NCBI RefSeq assembly: GCF_008119785.1
Contig: NZ_VSFA01000005.1
Span: 143,004-207,003, forward strand
DNA length: 64,000 nt
Source of the DNA: Micromonospora sp. MP36
GTDB lineage: Bacteria; Actinomycetota; Actinomycetes; Mycobacteriales; Micromonosporaceae
Reading direction: 5' to 3'
Position 1 is the first letter of the stretch; every line of letters starts with the position of its first letter. The notes beneath the pieces were generated by a model. That model saw only the letters and a program-made list of their open reading frames with translations. It did not search any database and was not told the origin of the DNA. Of this stretch, positions 1 through 10,175 are shown one piece after another. The position numbers and the translations under genes were made by a program.

Positions 1-2
1 TC

Positions 3-1229
3 TACGTCCTGGTCGACACCGCGGTGGTCGGGCACCTGGGCCGCGTCCCGCTCGCCGCGCTCGCCGTCGGCGGCACGGTGCTGACGCTGACCGCGTGGCT
101 CGGCACCGTCGTCGCGTACGGGACCACCGGGCGGTCGGCCCGGCGGTTCGGCTCAGGGGACCGGGCCGCGGCGGTGGCCGAGGGGGTGCAGGCGTCCTGG
201 CTGGCCCTGACCGTCGGCGTGCTGGTGGCGCTCGCCATGCAGGTCGGCGGCGGGTGGCTGGCGCGTACCCTCGTCGGCGGCCCGGGCGAGGTGGCCGATG
301 CCGCCGCCAGCTGGCTGCGGATCGCCGCGCTCGGCGCGCCCGGCCTGCTGCTGGCCGCTGCCGGCAACGGCTGGCTACGCGGCATCCAGGACACCCGGCG
401 ACCGCTGCTCTTCGTGCTCGCCCCCAACCTGCTCTCCGCGCTGCTCTGCCCGCTGCTGGTCTACCCGGCCGGGCTCGGGCTGGCCGGCTCGGCGGTGGCG
501 AACGCCATCGCGCAGACCATCTCCGGCGCCCTCTTCGCGGCCGCGCTGGTCCGCGAGCGGGTCTCCCTCCGCCCCCGGCCCCGGCTGATCCGGCAGCAGC
601 TCGTGCTCAGCCGCGACCTGCTGATCCGGGGCGTCGCGTTCCAGGCCAGCTTCCTGTCCGCCACCGCCGTCGCGGCCCGCTTCGGCGCCGCCGCGGTCGG
701 CGCCCACCAGATCGCCGTACAGCTGTGGTTCTTCACCGCCCTGGTGCTGGACGCCCTGGCGATCGCCGCCCAGGCGTTGATCGGCGCGGCGCTCGGCGCC
801 GGCGACGCGGCCGGCGCCCGCGCCCTCGCCCGCCGGATCGCCCTGCTCGGCGGCGCGTGCGGCGTGGCGTTCGCGGTGCTCATCGCCGCCGGCGCCGGCC
901 TGGTGCCGTCCTGGTTCAGCTCCGACCCGCAGGTACGCGAGCAGGCGATGGTCGCCTGGCCGTGGTTCGTCGCGCTGCAGCCGATCGGTGGGGTGGTGTT
1001 CGCCCTCGACGGCGTGCTGATCGGCGCGGGTGACGTCCGCTACCTGCGCAACCTCACCATCGTGGCGGCGCTGGCCGGCTTCCTGCCGGCGATCTGGCTG
1101 GCCTACGGGCTCGACCTCGGGCTGGGCGGGATCTGGGCCGGGCTGACGCTGTTCGTGGTGCTCCGGCTGGTCGCGCTGCTGCTGCGGCTGCGTTCCGGCG
1201 GCTGGGCGGTGGTCGGCGCGGTCCGCTGA
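3..1229 (+). CDS. MATE family efflux transporter (DinF type), 5' truncated
   Basis: Multidrug/toxin extrusion permease of the inner membrane, which exchanges a cation for organic substrates. The gene enters the window already open, so the true start lies upstream. The first readable residues give the TM1 signature LVDTAVVGHLG of the DinF branch. The remaining 408 residues are a run of about eleven hydrophobic segments rich in Ala, Leu and Gly, with the typical internal LRGIQDTRRPL loop near residue 125. The MATE family usually has about 440 residues, so perhaps 30-40 are missing. The gene ends 13 bases before the convergent membrane-protein gene. The substrate cannot be told from sequence. 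Confidence 0.9.
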   Translation, partial: YVLVDTAVVGHLGRVPLAALAVGGTVLTLTAWLGTVVAYGTTGRSARRFGSGDRAAAVAEGVQASWLALTVGVLVALAMQVGGGWLARTLVGGPGEVADAAASWLRIAALGAPGLLLAAAGNGWLRGIQDTRRPLLFVLAPNLLSALLCPLLVYPAGLGLAGSAVANAIAQTISGALFAAALVRERVSLRPRPRLIRQQLVLSRDLLIRGVAFQASFLSATAVAARFGAAAVGAHQIAVQLWFFTALVLDALAIAAQALIGAALGAGDAAGARALARRIALLGGACGVAFAVLIAAGAGLVPSWFSSDPQVREQAMVAWPWFVALQPIGGVVFALDGVLIGAGDVRYLRNLTIVAALAGFLPAIWLAYGLDLGLGGIWAGLTLFVVLRLVALLLRLRSGGWAVVGAVR

Positions 1230-1242
1230 CCAGCGCTGCGGT

Positions 1243-2250
1243 TCAGCAGGACTCGCCGTCGCCCGCCCGCCAGCCCGGGTCGTAGATGTCGCCGGTCGCC
1301 CCCGGCCTGGGCAGCACCACGTTGGCGGGGTCGTACTCCAGCGCGAGGTAGCCCTTCTCCATCGCCGCGCAGGTCGAGTTCGACACCGTCACCTGGGCCG
1401 AGCCGATCCAGAGCCCGCGGGACGAGGCCCGGACGTCGTCCGGGTGGGGCACGTGCCAGACCACCTCGTCGCGCACGGTTACCAGCTCGGCCCCCGGCGG
1501 GTATTTCTGCGCCTGGAACAGGTCGAACGAGTAGACCCAGATGAACCGGGTGGTGACCGCCAGCACCCGGATCCCGTCGTCGGTGGTGGTGGCGGTGTAC
1601 TCGATGGTGCCGCGGGCGCGGATGTCCGGTACGAAGCCGGGGTTGGCGTCGCGCAGGATCCGGGTGGCGTAGCCGAGGTTGTTGCCGGCGGCCAGGTCGT
1701 CGGTGACCGTCGACCGGGCGTCGGGAGCGAGCCGGGCGAGGAACGCCTCCGGATCGCCGTACAGCATGTCCTTGCCCAGCCGGCCCTCGACCAGCGCCGT
1801 TCGGACGCCGGACAGCGCATCGGCGACCTGCTTCGCGGAGAACGGGCCGGCCGCCCGGGCGGCCGGCAGGACGATCGCCTGCTCACCCTCGGCGAAGTGC
1901 TCGGCCGGGGTGTCGAGGTAGACGCCCAGGGTGTTGCCGTCGGCGTCGACCTGCCGGGGCGGTGCGGTCGGGCGGGACCGCAGCGCCACCTCGCCGTGGT
2001 TGACCTTGTCCGCGAAACGCCAGCCGGTGGTGCCGAGGAAACCGAGGAACCCGACGACCAGCAGCAGACCGACGGCGCCGAGCAGCTTCCCGCTGTGCCG
2101 CTCCCAGCCGAGGCGTAGCCGCTCCCGCCCGGTCAGCTCGTGCTCCGGCACCGGATGGCGCATCCAGTCGGGCACCTTGACCGACTCGTCCGAGGTGAAC
2201 ATGTCGTCGAAGCGGCGCGACGCCTCGGGCTGCTGCTGGTCGTCGGTCAT
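1243..2250 (-). CDS. Single-pass membrane protein of unknown function
   Basis: 335 residues. The N-terminal 55 residues are charged and cytoplasmic and contain the motif VPDWMRHP near residue 25. One transmembrane helix follows at about 57-78 (GAVGLLLVVGFLGFLGTTG), then a 250-residue extracytoplasmic domain with no family I recognise. The last residue is Cys. The start ATG is preceded by a GGA-rich stretch. The next gene upstream on the same strand, 85 bases away, encodes a small membrane protein with the same PDWMR(H/N)P motif, so the two are probably related and co-expressed. Role unknown; an envelope-associated function is a guess from topology. Confidence 0.7.
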   Translation of the reverse strand: MTDDQQQPEASRRFDDMFTSDESVKVPDWMRHPVPEHELTGRERLRLGWERHSGKLLGAVGLLLVVGFLGFLGTTGWRFADKVNHGEVALRSRPTAPPRQVDADGNTLGVYLDTPAEHFAEGEQAIVLPAARAAGPFSAKQVADALSGVRTALVEGRLGKDMLYGDPEAFLARLAPDARSTVTDDLAAGNNLGYATRILRDANPGFVPDIRARGTIEYTATTTDDGIRVLAVTTRFIWVYSFDLFQAQKYPPGAELVTVRDEVVWHVPHPDDVRASSRGLWIGSAQVTVSNSTCAAMEKGYLALEYDPANVVLPRPGATGDIYDPGWRAGDGESC

Positions 2251-2335
2251 TCCTGGGTCCTGTGGAGGCGAGTGGGAGGGGCGGATGATCTTCGCACGCG
2301 GGGGAGCCGTTCCGCCGCCCCGCGGCCCAGATCGA

Positions 2336-2635
2336 TCAGAGCTCGCGGTGGCTGATCTTGTAGAACAGGTACAGCGTGCCCACCACCAGGCAGGTGGCCA
2401 CCACCGCGACGACGACGAAGGACACGATCGCGGAGACCACCGGGTGCCGTTCGCTGAACCGGCTGCGGTCCCGCCACGCCCAGAGCCGGTGCCGGGCCGC
2501 CCGCAGCGCCGGCACCCCGTCGACGAATTCCGAGAGGCGGCGGCCGAGGGTACGGCGCGGCGGCTCGGGGTTGCGCATCCAGTCGGGCAGGTCGACCCGG
2601 GGCCGGTGCTGGTGCGAGGGCGGCGGGTTGGTCAT
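2336..2635 (-). CDS. Small single-pass membrane protein, unknown
   Basis: 99 residues starting MTNPPPSHQH. The open frame extends further upstream, but only as antisense of truB; the internal ATG at 2635 gives a compact protein. Residues 16-24 read LPDWMRNPE, matching the VPDWMRHP motif of the downstream neighbour. One membrane helix spans about 65-91. The C-terminus is a short charged tail (YKISHREL). It lies head-to-head with truB, 108 bases away. No function recognised; it looks like a short paralogue of the N-terminal part of its neighbour. Confidence 0.6.
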   Translation of the reverse strand: MTNPPPSHQHRPRVDLPDWMRNPEPPRRTLGRRLSEFVDGVPALRAARHRLWAWRDRSRFSERHPVVSAIVSFVVVAVVATCLVVGTLYLFYKISHREL

Positions 2636-2743
2636 CGGGCTCCTACCGGTGCTGCGACGAGGGCGCATGATCTTGGCACTCCGGTCGATCAGGGCGGTAT
2701 CCCCCGCACGTGCGATCACCGGGGTCTGGCAGGCTTGGCCGTC

Positions 2744-3628
2744 GTGAGCACAGACGGTCTGATCGTGGTCGACAAGCCGGGCGGCATGACGTCCCACGAC
2801 GTGGTGGCGCGGATCCGGCGGCTGGCGCGCACCCGGCGGGTGGGGCACGGCGGCACGCTCGACCCGATGGCGACCGGGGTGCTGGTGATCGGGGTGGGAC
2901 GCGCCACCCGGCTGCTCACCTACGTGATCGGCGCCGGCAAGAGCTACACCGCGACCATCCGGCTCGGCCAGACGACCATCACCGACGACGCCGAGGGTGA
3001 CGTGGTGGCCACCAACCCGGTCGGCGGGGTCACCGACGACGCGATCCGCGCCGCGCTCGCCGCCCAGACCGGCGAGATCGACCAGGTGCCCAGCGCGGTC
3101 AGCGCCATCAAGATCAACGGTCAGCGGGCGTACAAGCGGGTCCGCGCGGGGGAGACGGTCGAGCTGCCCGCCCGGCGGGTCACCATCTCCCGGCTGGACG
3201 TCCTGGCGGTCCGCCGGGACCTCCCGGACGTGGTGGACGTGGACGTCGACGTCACCTGCTCGTCCGGGACGTACATCCGGGCCATCGCGCGGGACGCGGG
3301 CGCCGCGCTCGGGGTCGGCGGCCACCTGACCGCGCTGCGCCGGACCGCGGTCGGCGGCTTCACCCTGGCCGAGGCGGCCACCCTCGACGCGCTGGAGCAG
3401 TGCGCGCCCGACGTGGTCAACCTGCCCCTGGACGCGGCCGCCGACCGGTTCTTCCCGCGTCGGGACGCCACCGGCGACGAGGCGCGCACGCTCGCCCACG
3501 GCGGGCCGCTCGACGCGGCCGGCATCGCCGGACCGTACGCGGTCTTCGGCCCCGACGGCGGGCTGATCGCTATCGTCAGCGAGCGGGGCGGCCGGGCCCG
3601 CGCGGAGGTCGTGCTGGCGCCGGCCTGA
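2744..3628 (+). CDS. truB: tRNA pseudouridine(55) synthase TruB
   Basis: Isomerises U55 in the T-loop of tRNAs to pseudouridine; cytoplasmic. The 294-residue protein opens with DGLIVVDKPGGMTSHDVV and has the catalytic GGTLDPMATGVL motif (nucleophilic Asp) near residue 40. It also has the family segments GKSYTATIRLGQ and VPSAVSAIKINGQRAYKR, and a C-terminal PUA-like region. The start is taken as GTG 2744 because homology begins there; the frame is open further upstream without family similarity. It is followed 44 bases later by ribF, the usual actinobacterial order. Confidence 0.95.
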   Translation: MSTDGLIVVDKPGGMTSHDVVARIRRLARTRRVGHGGTLDPMATGVLVIGVGRATRLLTYVIGAGKSYTATIRLGQTTITDDAEGDVVATNPVGGVTDDAIRAALAAQTGEIDQVPSAVSAIKINGQRAYKRVRAGETVELPARRVTISRLDVLAVRRDLPDVVDVDVDVTCSSGTYIRAIARDAGAALGVGGHLTALRRTAVGGFTLAEAATLDALEQCAPDVVNLPLDAAADRFFPRRDATGDEARTLAHGGPLDAAGIAGPYAVFGPDGGLIAIVSERGGRARAEVVLAPA

Positions 3629-3672
3629 CGACGGCCGGGCCGAATCGCGTGGGCGAGCAGGGGAGGAGAGGC

Positions 3673-4599
3673 ATGCAGCGGTGGCGGGGGTATGAGGCGG
3701 TGCCCGGAGGCTGGGGACGCGCGGTGGTCACCATCGGCGTCTTCGACGGCGTGCACAAGGGGCACCAGGCCACCATCGGCCACGCCGTGGCCCGGGCCCG
3801 CGAGATGGGCGTACGGTCGGTGGTGCTGACCTTCGACCCGCACCCGGCGGAGGTGGTCCGCCCCGGCTCGCACCCGGCGGTGCTCACCGAGCCGGCCCGC
3901 AAGGCGGAGCTGATCGAGGCGCTCGGGGCCGACGTGCTCTGCGTGGTGCCGTTCACCCCGGAGTTCTCCCGGTTGCCGGCCGAGGCGTTCGTGCACGACA
4001 TCCTCGTCGAGCACCTGCACGCCGCGCTGGTGGTGGTCGGCGACAACTTCCGCTTCGGGCACCGGGCCGCCGGCGACGTGGCACTGCTGGAGCGGCTGGG
4101 CCGCACCTTCGGCTTCGGGGTGGAGAGCGGCCCGCTGGTCGCCGAGGCGGGGACGGTCTTCTCCTCCACGTACATCCGCTCCTGCATCGACGCGGGTGAT
4201 GTGGCCGCGGCGGCCGCCGCGCTCGGCCGCCCGCACCGGGTCGAGGGCGTGGTGGTCCGCGGCGACCAGCGCGGACGCGAGCTGGGCTTCCCCACCGCCA
4301 ACCTGCTGACCCACCGGTACGCGGCGGTCCCCGCCGACGGGGTGTACGCCGCTCGGCTGGTGCGTCGGGGCGGGGAGCCCCTGGCGGCGGCCGTCTCGAT
4401 CGGCACCAACCCGACCTTCTCCGGGCGGGAGCGCCGGGTGGAGGCGTACGTGCTGGACTTCACCGGTGACCTGTACGGCGAGCGGCTGGCCTTGGACTTC
4501 GTGGCGCACCTGCGTGAGCAACGGACGTACGACGCGATCGAGCCGTTGATCGCCCAGATCGGCGAGGACGTCGAGCGGACCCGCCGGGCGCTCGGCTGA
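3673..4599 (+). CDS. ribF: Bifunctional riboflavin kinase / FAD synthetase
   Basis: Phosphorylates riboflavin to FMN and adenylates FMN to FAD. The N-terminal FAD synthetase domain (residues ~15-190) shows the nucleotidyltransferase motif [10 protein letters not shown] near residue 24 and [12 protein letters not shown] near 120. The C-terminal flavokinase domain has GFPTANL near residue 205. 308 residues, normal for the family. Start ATG 3673 has a strong Shine-Dalgarno (GGGGAGGAG) 6-7 bases upstream. It lies between truB and rpsO as in mycobacteria. Confidence 0.96.
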   Translation: MQRWRGYEAVPGGWGRAVVTIGVFDGVHKGHQATIGHAVARAREMGVRSVVLTFDPHPAEVVRPGSHPAVLTEPARKAELIEALGADVLCVVPFTPEFSRLPAEAFVHDILVEHLHAALVVVGDNFRFGHRAAGDVALLERLGRTFGFGVESGPLVAEAGTVFSSTYIRSCIDAGDVAAAAAALGRPHRVEGVVVRGDQRGRELGFPTANLLTHRYAAVPADGVYAARLVRRGGEPLAAAVSIGTNPTFSGRERRVEAYVLDFTGDLYGERLALDFVAHLREQRTYDAIEPLIAQIGEDVERTRRALG

Positions 4600-4804
4600 C
4601 CTGGGGTGCGGCCGCCGGGAACGCCTCACGCGGCCCTTGACCGGGTGGTTCCCGACCGGGCTGGTAGTCTGGCAGGGACGTCGGCCGACCGACGCGGAGC
4701 CTCGCCTGCCTGCACGACGCCGCGGGTGCGAGGCACCGGTCCGTCCCCCGGTCATCGAGACCGCTCCGACGGACCTCACCGAACGACCCACGAACAGGGA
4801 GAAC

Positions 4805-5074
4805 ATGGCGCTCGACCAGGAAGCCAAGGCCAAGATCCGCTCCGAGTACGCGACCAAGGAGGGCGACACCGGCTCGCCCGAGGTGCAGGTCGCGGTCCTC
4901 ACCAAGCGGATCGCCGAGCTCACCGAGCACCTGAAGGTGCACAAGCACGACCACCACAGCCGCCGTGGGCTGCTGCTGCTGGTCGGCCGGCGCCGTCGGC
5001 TGCTCAACTACGTCCAGAAGAAGGACATCAACCGCTACCGGTCGCTCATCGAGCGGCTCGGCCTGCGTCGGTGA
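4805..5074 (+). CDS. rpsO: 30S ribosomal protein S15
   Basis: 89-residue primary 16S rRNA-binding protein of the small subunit. The family signature runs through [17 protein letters not shown] and the central [12 protein letters not shown] to the C-terminal [13 protein letters not shown]. Start ATG 4805 follows AGGGAGAAC. The 205-base upstream region must hold its promoter; a TAGTCT hexamer near 4665 is a possible -10 box. A strong hairpin follows the stop codon, before pnp. Coupling of rpsO and pnp is standard in bacteria. Confidence 0.98.
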   Translation: MALDQEAKAKIRSEYATKEGDTGSPEVQVAVLTKRIAELTEHLKVHKHDHHSRRGLLLLVGRRRRLLNYVQKKDINRYRSLIERLGLRR

Positions 5075-5078
5075 CCTG

Positions 5079-5109
5079 ACGGGGGAGTGGCCTGCGGCCG
5101 CTCCCCCGT
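5079..5109 (+). terminator. Hairpin between rpsO and pnp
   Basis: A 14-base-pair stem (left arm ACGGGGGAGTGGCC, right arm GGCCGCTCCCCCGT, one G-T wobble) with a TGC loop begins four bases after the rpsO stop. No U-tract follows. It may be a partial terminator, or a processing hairpin that sets rpsO against pnp levels. Confidence 0.55.
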
Positions 5110-5295
5110 TCCGGTACCACTGAGAGAACCGGGCCACGCGACCACCTGAGAGGGAGCCGGTCGGCGTACCGGTCTCCGGTAGTGGCCCCCGGGCACCCCG
5201 GCATCCGCCGGTCACCCGGGCGCTTCGATCGAAGACCGGCCGTCTGAGCAGCTCCCGCGTCGTGGGCCCCCGATGCGAAGGAGCATTGCCGCACC
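5110..5295 (+). promoter_or_regulatory. Long pnp leader
   Basis: 186 gene-free bases before pnp. They hold two near-direct repeats (ACCACTGAGAG, ACCACCTGAGAG), a 12-base perfect palindrome CTTCGATCGAAG at 5223-5234, and an AAGGAG set rather far (about 12 bases) from the ATG. In other bacteria PNPase represses its own mRNA through leader structure. That this leader does the same is inference. Confidence 0.4.
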
Positions 5296-7653
5296 ATGAC
5301 CGAGAATCGACTCGGCACCGAATCCCGCACCGCCACGATCGACAACGGGTCCTTCGGCACCCGTGAGGTCACCTTCTCCACCGGTCGGCTGGCCCGCCAG
5401 GCCGCCGGCTCCGTCATCGCCCAGCTCGGCGAGACCGTCGTGCTCTCCGCCACCACGGCCAGCAAGCAGCCGCGGGAGCAGTTCGACTTCTTCCCGCTGA
5501 CGGTGGACGTCGAGGAGCGGATGTACGCCGCGGGCCGCATCCCCGGCTCGTTCTTCCGCCGCGAGGGCCGGCCCAGCGAGGACGCCATCCTCACCTGCCG
5601 GCTGATCGACCGGCCGCTGCGCCCGTCCTTCGTCAAGGGCCTGCGCAACGAGGTCCAGGTCGTCGAGACCGTGCTGGCGCTCGACCCGCAGCACCCGTAC
5701 GACGTCGTGGCGATCAACGCCGCCTCGATGTCCACCAAGCTCTCCGGCCTGCCGTTCTCCGGCCCGATCGGGGCCACCCGGATGGGCCACATCGACGGCC
5801 AGTGGGTCGCCTTCCCGACCTACGAGGAGCTGGAGCGGGCCACCTTCGACATGGTGGTGGCCGGCCGGGTCCTGCCGGACGGCGACGTCGCGATCATGAT
5901 GGTCGAGGCGGAGGCCACCGAGCACACCGTGAAGCTGGTCGCCGGCGGGGCCACCGCCCCGACCGAGGAGGTCGTCGCCAGCGGCCTGGAGGCCGCCAAG
6001 CCGGCCATCCGCGAGCTGTGCCGGGCGCAGAGCGAGCTGGCTGACGTGGCCGCCAAGCCGGTCGCCGAGTTCCCGGTCTTCCTCGACTACTCCGACGACG
6101 CGTACGACGCGGTGGCCGAGCTGGCCCGCGCCGACGTCGCCGAGGCCCTGAAGATCGCCGGCAAGCACGACCGCGAGGAGGCCCTGGACCGGGTCAAGGC
6201 CCGGGTCGCCGAGGAGCTCGGCCCGCGCTTCGAGGGCCGCGAGAAGGAGCTCTCCGCCGCCTTCCGGTCGCTGACCAAGGCCGAGGTCCGCAGCCGGGTG
6301 CTGCGCGAGCAGGTCCGCATCGACGGCCGGGGCACGCGCGACATCCGCCCGCTGACCGCCGAGGTCGGCGTGCTGCCGCGGGTGCACGGCTCGGCGCTGT
6401 TCGAGCGCGGCGAGACCCAGATCTTGGGCGTCACCACGCTGAACATGCTGCGGATGGAGCAGTCGCTGGACACCCTCTCCCCGGAGAAGTCCAAGCGCTA
6501 CATGCACAACTACAACTTCCCGCCGTACTCCACCGGTGAGACCGGCCGGGTCGGCTCGCCGAAGCGGCGCGAGATCGGCCACGGCGCGCTGGCCGAGCGG
6601 GCGCTGATCCCGGTGCTGCCGTCGCGCGAGGAGTTCCCGTACGCCATCCGGCAGGTCTCCGAGGCGCTCGGCTCCAACGGCTCCACCTCGATGGGTTCGG
6701 TCTGCGCCTCGACGCTGGGCCTGCTGTCGGCCGGTGTGCCGCTGAAGGCCCCGGTCGCCGGCATCGCCATGGGCCTCATCTCCGACGAGGTCGAGGGCAA
6801 GACCCAGTACGTGACGCTGACCGACATCCTCGGCGCTGAGGACGCGTTCGGCGACATGGACTTCAAGGTCGCCGGCACCCGGGAGTTCGTCACCGCTCTC
6901 CAGCTCGACACCAAGCTCGACGGCATCCCGTCGGACGTGCTGGCCGCCGCGCTTCAGCAGGCGCACGAGGCCCGGCAGACCATCCTCGACGTGATGCAGC
7001 GGGCCATCGAGGCCCCGGCCGAGATGTCGGACTACGCCCCGCGGGTCACCACCGTGAAGATCCCGGTCGACAAGATCGGCATGGTGATCGGCCCGAAGGG
7101 CCAGACCATCAACGCCATCCAGGACGAGACCGGCGCCGAGATCTCCATCGAGGACGACGGCACCATCTACGTCGGCGCGACCAACGGCCCGTCGGCCCAG
7201 GCCGCGGTCGAGCGGATCAACGCGATCGCCAACCCGACCCTGCCGAAGGTCGGCGACCGGTTCCTCGGCACCGTGGTGAAGACCGCCCCGTTCGGCGCCT
7301 TCATCTCGCTGCTGCCCGGCCGCGACGGCCTGCTGCACATCTCCAAGGTGGGTGACGGCAAGCGGGTCGAGAAGGTTGAGGACTACCTCAACGTCGGCGA
7401 CAAGGTCGAGGTGGAGATCGCCGACATCGACCAGCGCGGCAAGATCTACCTGGACAAGGTCCGCCCGGAGGGCGCCGAGGCGCCGGCCGCCGAGGAGGCC
7501 GCCGGTGGCGAGCGTCCCGCCGGCCGGGACCGGGGCGACCGGGGTCCGCGCGACCGCGGCGACCGCGAGCGCGGCGGCCGGGGCCCGGACCGTGGCGAGG
7601 GCGGCGAGGGCGGCGGCGAGTCCCGCCCGCGTCGCCGGACCCGGCACAGCTGA
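5296..7653 (+). CDS. pnp: Polyribonucleotide nucleotidyltransferase (PNPase)
   Basis: Processive phosphorolytic 3'-5' exoribonuclease of RNA turnover, also able to synthesise heteropolymer tails. Order of domains: first RNase PH domain (~12-145), all-alpha linker (~240-325), second RNase PH domain (~335-560) with the active-site segment [10 protein letters not shown] near 520, KH domain ([15 protein letters not shown], from ~589), and S1 domain ([19 protein letters not shown], ~651-722). A 60-residue Gly/Arg/Asp-rich tail follows, typical of actinobacteria. 785 residues, full length. It sits downstream of rpsO and upstream of the M16 protease, as in mycobacteria (gpsI). Confidence 0.97.
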   Translation: MTENRLGTESRTATIDNGSFGTREVTFSTGRLARQAAGSVIAQLGETVVLSATTASKQPREQFDFFPLTVDVEERMYAAGRIPGSFFRREGRPSEDAILTCRLIDRPLRPSFVKGLRNEVQVVETVLALDPQHPYDVVAINAASMSTKLSGLPFSGPIGATRMGHIDGQWVAFPTYEELERATFDMVVAGRVLPDGDVAIMMVEAEATEHTVKLVAGGATAPTEEVVASGLEAAKPAIRELCRAQSELADVAAKPVAEFPVFLDYSDDAYDAVAELARADVAEALKIAGKHDREEALDRVKARVAEELGPRFEGREKELSAAFRSLTKAEVRSRVLREQVRIDGRGTRDIRPLTAEVGVLPRVHGSALFERGETQILGVTTLNMLRMEQSLDTLSPEKSKRYMHNYNFPPYSTGETGRVGSPKRREIGHGALAERALIPVLPSREEFPYAIRQVSEALGSNGSTSMGSVCASTLGLLSAGVPLKAPVAGIAMGLISDEVEGKTQYVTLTDILGAEDAFGDMDFKVAGTREFVTALQLDTKLDGIPSDVLAAALQQAHEARQTILDVMQRAIEAPAEMSDYAPRVTTVKIPVDKIGMVIGPKGQTINAIQDETGAEISIEDDGTIYVGATNGPSAQAAVERINAIANPTLPKVGDRFLGTVVKTAPFGAFISLLPGRDGLLHISKVGDGKRVEKVEDYLNVGDKVEVEIADIDQRGKIYLDKVRPEGAEAPAAEEAAGGERPAGRDRGDRGPRDRGDRERGGRGPDRGEGGEGGGESRPRRRTRHS

Positions 7654-7696
7654 TCCTCGATCGGCCGGGTGACGTCGACCGCGTCACCCGGCCGGC

Positions 7697-7804
7697 GGCG
7701 ACTCCAGCCCGGCGCGTCCGATGACGCGCCGCGCCCTGGAGCCGTCACCCGGCGACTTCAGCCCGGCGCGTCTGACGCCGTGCCGCGGCCTGGAGCCGTC
7801 ACCC
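7697..7804. repeat. Two tandem copies of a 54-nt repeat
   Basis: Units 7697-7750 and 7751-7804 differ at 6 of 54 positions. Each unit contains an inner dyad (CCAG..GGCGCG / CGCG..CCTGGAG). A partial third copy of the GTCACCCGGC end lies just upstream at 7682-7692. It lies between pnp and the protease gene; the frame of the latter is open through it (RRLQPGASD repeated), but protease similarity begins later, so it is probably untranslated. Confidence 0.75.
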
Positions 7805-7842
7805 GCACCACCCACCCCTCGTCGAACTGGAAGCAGGTTTTC

Positions 7843-9261
7843 GTGAGCCGGACCCGGCGTTCGTCTTTTCCTGCGGATCGACGGGGGGTGGCGCCGTCCG
7901 GTGCCGTCCGGCACGTGACCGGGGCCACCCGGTCCGCCGGCGGGCCGACCCGGGCGGTCACCCGCACGCTCAGCGACGACCCGCTCGGCGGCACCGTGCG
8001 CCGTACCGTGCTGCCCAGCGGGTTGCGCGTGCTCACCGAGGCGATCCCGGCGATGCGCAGCGTCTCGTTCGGCATCTGGGTCGCCATCGGCTCCCGGGAC
8101 GAGACCGGGCCGCAGGCCGGCGCCGCGCACTTCCTGGAGCACCTGCTCTTCAAGGGCACGCACAAGCGCGGCGCGCTGGAGATCTCCTCGCAGATCGAGG
8201 CGGTGGGCGGCGAGACGAACGCCTTCACCACCAAGGAATACACCTGCTACTACGCCCGCGTGCTGGACGAGGACCTGCCCCTGGCCATCGACGTCATGTG
8301 CGACCTGGTCGCCGACTCGGTGCTGAACCCGGCCGATGTGGAGACCGAGCGCGGCGTCATCCTCGAAGAGATCGCCATGCACGACGACGAGCCCGGCGAC
8401 GAGGTGCACGACCTGTTCGCCCGCGCCGTCTACGGCGACCACCCCCTCGGCCGACTGATCTCCGGCACCGAGGAGACGGTCACCCCGATGACCCGCCGGC
8501 AGATCCAGAACTTCTACCGCCGCACGTACACCGCGCCGCAGATCGTCATCGCCGCCGCCGGCAACCTCGACCACGCCGCCGTGGTCAAGCTGGTCCGCCA
8601 GGCCCTGCGCGGCACCCCGCTGGACACCGACCCGGCGGCACCGGCGCCGCACCGGCCGACCGCCCCGGCGGTACGCACGAAGCCGGCCACCACCCTGGTC
8701 GAGCCGAAGGAGACCGAGCAGGCGCACCTGATCCTCGGCTGCCCGGGCATCGACCGCATGGACGAGCGGCGCTTCGCTCTCGGGGTGCTCAACAACGTCC
8801 TCGGCGGCGGCATGTCCAGCCGGCTGTTCCAGGAGATCCGCGAGCAGCGCGGCCTGGCCTACTCGGTCTACTCGTACGCCAGCCAGTACGCCGACAGCGG
8901 CCTGTTCGCCGTCTACGCCGGCTGCGCCCCGGGCAAGTTGGACGAGGTGCTGCAGCTGACCCGCGCCGAGCTGGCCAAGGTGGCCGCCGAGGGGATCACC
9001 GAGGCCGAGCTGGCCCGGGGCAAGGGGATGAGCAAGGGCTCCTTCGTCCTCGGGCTGGAGGACACCGGGTCCCGGATGAGCCGGCTGGCCAAGGGTGAGC
9101 TGCTCTACGGCGACCTGATGCCGGTGGACGAGCTGCTCGCCCGGGTCGACGCGGTGACCCTGGACGACGTGAACGGCCTGGCCGCCGACCTGCTCAGCCG
9201 CCCGATGTCCCTGGCGGTGGTCGGCCCGTTCGACGAGTCCGCCTTCGCGGCGTCCCGCTGA
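7843..9261 (+). CDS. M16 family zinc metallopeptidase (PepR-like)
   Basis: Pitrilysin-type processing peptidase of the M16B group, related to mitochondrial processing peptidase beta. The inverted zinc motif HFLEH lies at residues ~96-100, and the third ligand falls about 76 residues later in ERGVILEE. GGETNAFTTKEYTCYY and the C-terminal GLAYSVYSYASQY are family blocks. 472 residues from GTG 7843. The frame is open to 7669, but that part is the 54-nt repeat. Directly after pnp, matching Rv2782c in M. tuberculosis. Cellular substrate unknown. Confidence 0.92.
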   Translation: MSRTRRSSFPADRRGVAPSGAVRHVTGATRSAGGPTRAVTRTLSDDPLGGTVRRTVLPSGLRVLTEAIPAMRSVSFGIWVAIGSRDETGPQAGAAHFLEHLLFKGTHKRGALEISSQIEAVGGETNAFTTKEYTCYYARVLDEDLPLAIDVMCDLVADSVLNPADVETERGVILEEIAMHDDEPGDEVHDLFARAVYGDHPLGRLISGTEETVTPMTRRQIQNFYRRTYTAPQIVIAAAGNLDHAAVVKLVRQALRGTPLDTDPAAPAPHRPTAPAVRTKPATTLVEPKETEQAHLILGCPGIDRMDERRFALGVLNNVLGGGMSSRLFQEIREQRGLAYSVYSYASQYADSGLFAVYAGCAPGKLDEVLQLTRAELAKVAAEGITEAELARGKGMSKGSFVLGLEDTGSRMSRLAKGELLYGDLMPVDELLARVDAVTLDDVNGLAADLLSRPMSLAVVGPFDESAFAASR

Positions 9262-9310
9262 GCGCTCCCGTCGGGGTGACCGCGTCCCGCTGACCGGTCC
9301 CGTGGGGTGA

Positions 9311-10114
<804 letters not shown>

Positions 10115-10162
10115 GCGCCCCCGTCCCGCCAGAATCCGGTCGTCACGCAGCCAGGCCGCGCC

Positions 10163-10168
10163 TAGGGT
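10163..10168 (+). promoter_or_regulatory. -10 box TAGGGT (leaderless type)
   Basis: TAGGGT ends 7 bases before ATG 10176 of the acetyltransferase gene. No ribosome binding site lies between. Confidence 0.55.
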
Positions 10169-10175
10169 CGCGTAC

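Noticed and set aside
5212..7647. 811-codon open frame antisense to pnp
   Set aside because: Shadow of pnp caused by third-position GC bias. The product is Leu/Gly/Arg-rich with no recognisable domain, while pnp is complete on the other strand.
7669..7842. N-terminal extension of the M16 protease through the tandem repeat
   Set aside because: It would add 58 repeat-derived residues absent from the family; GTG 7843 is the more likely start.
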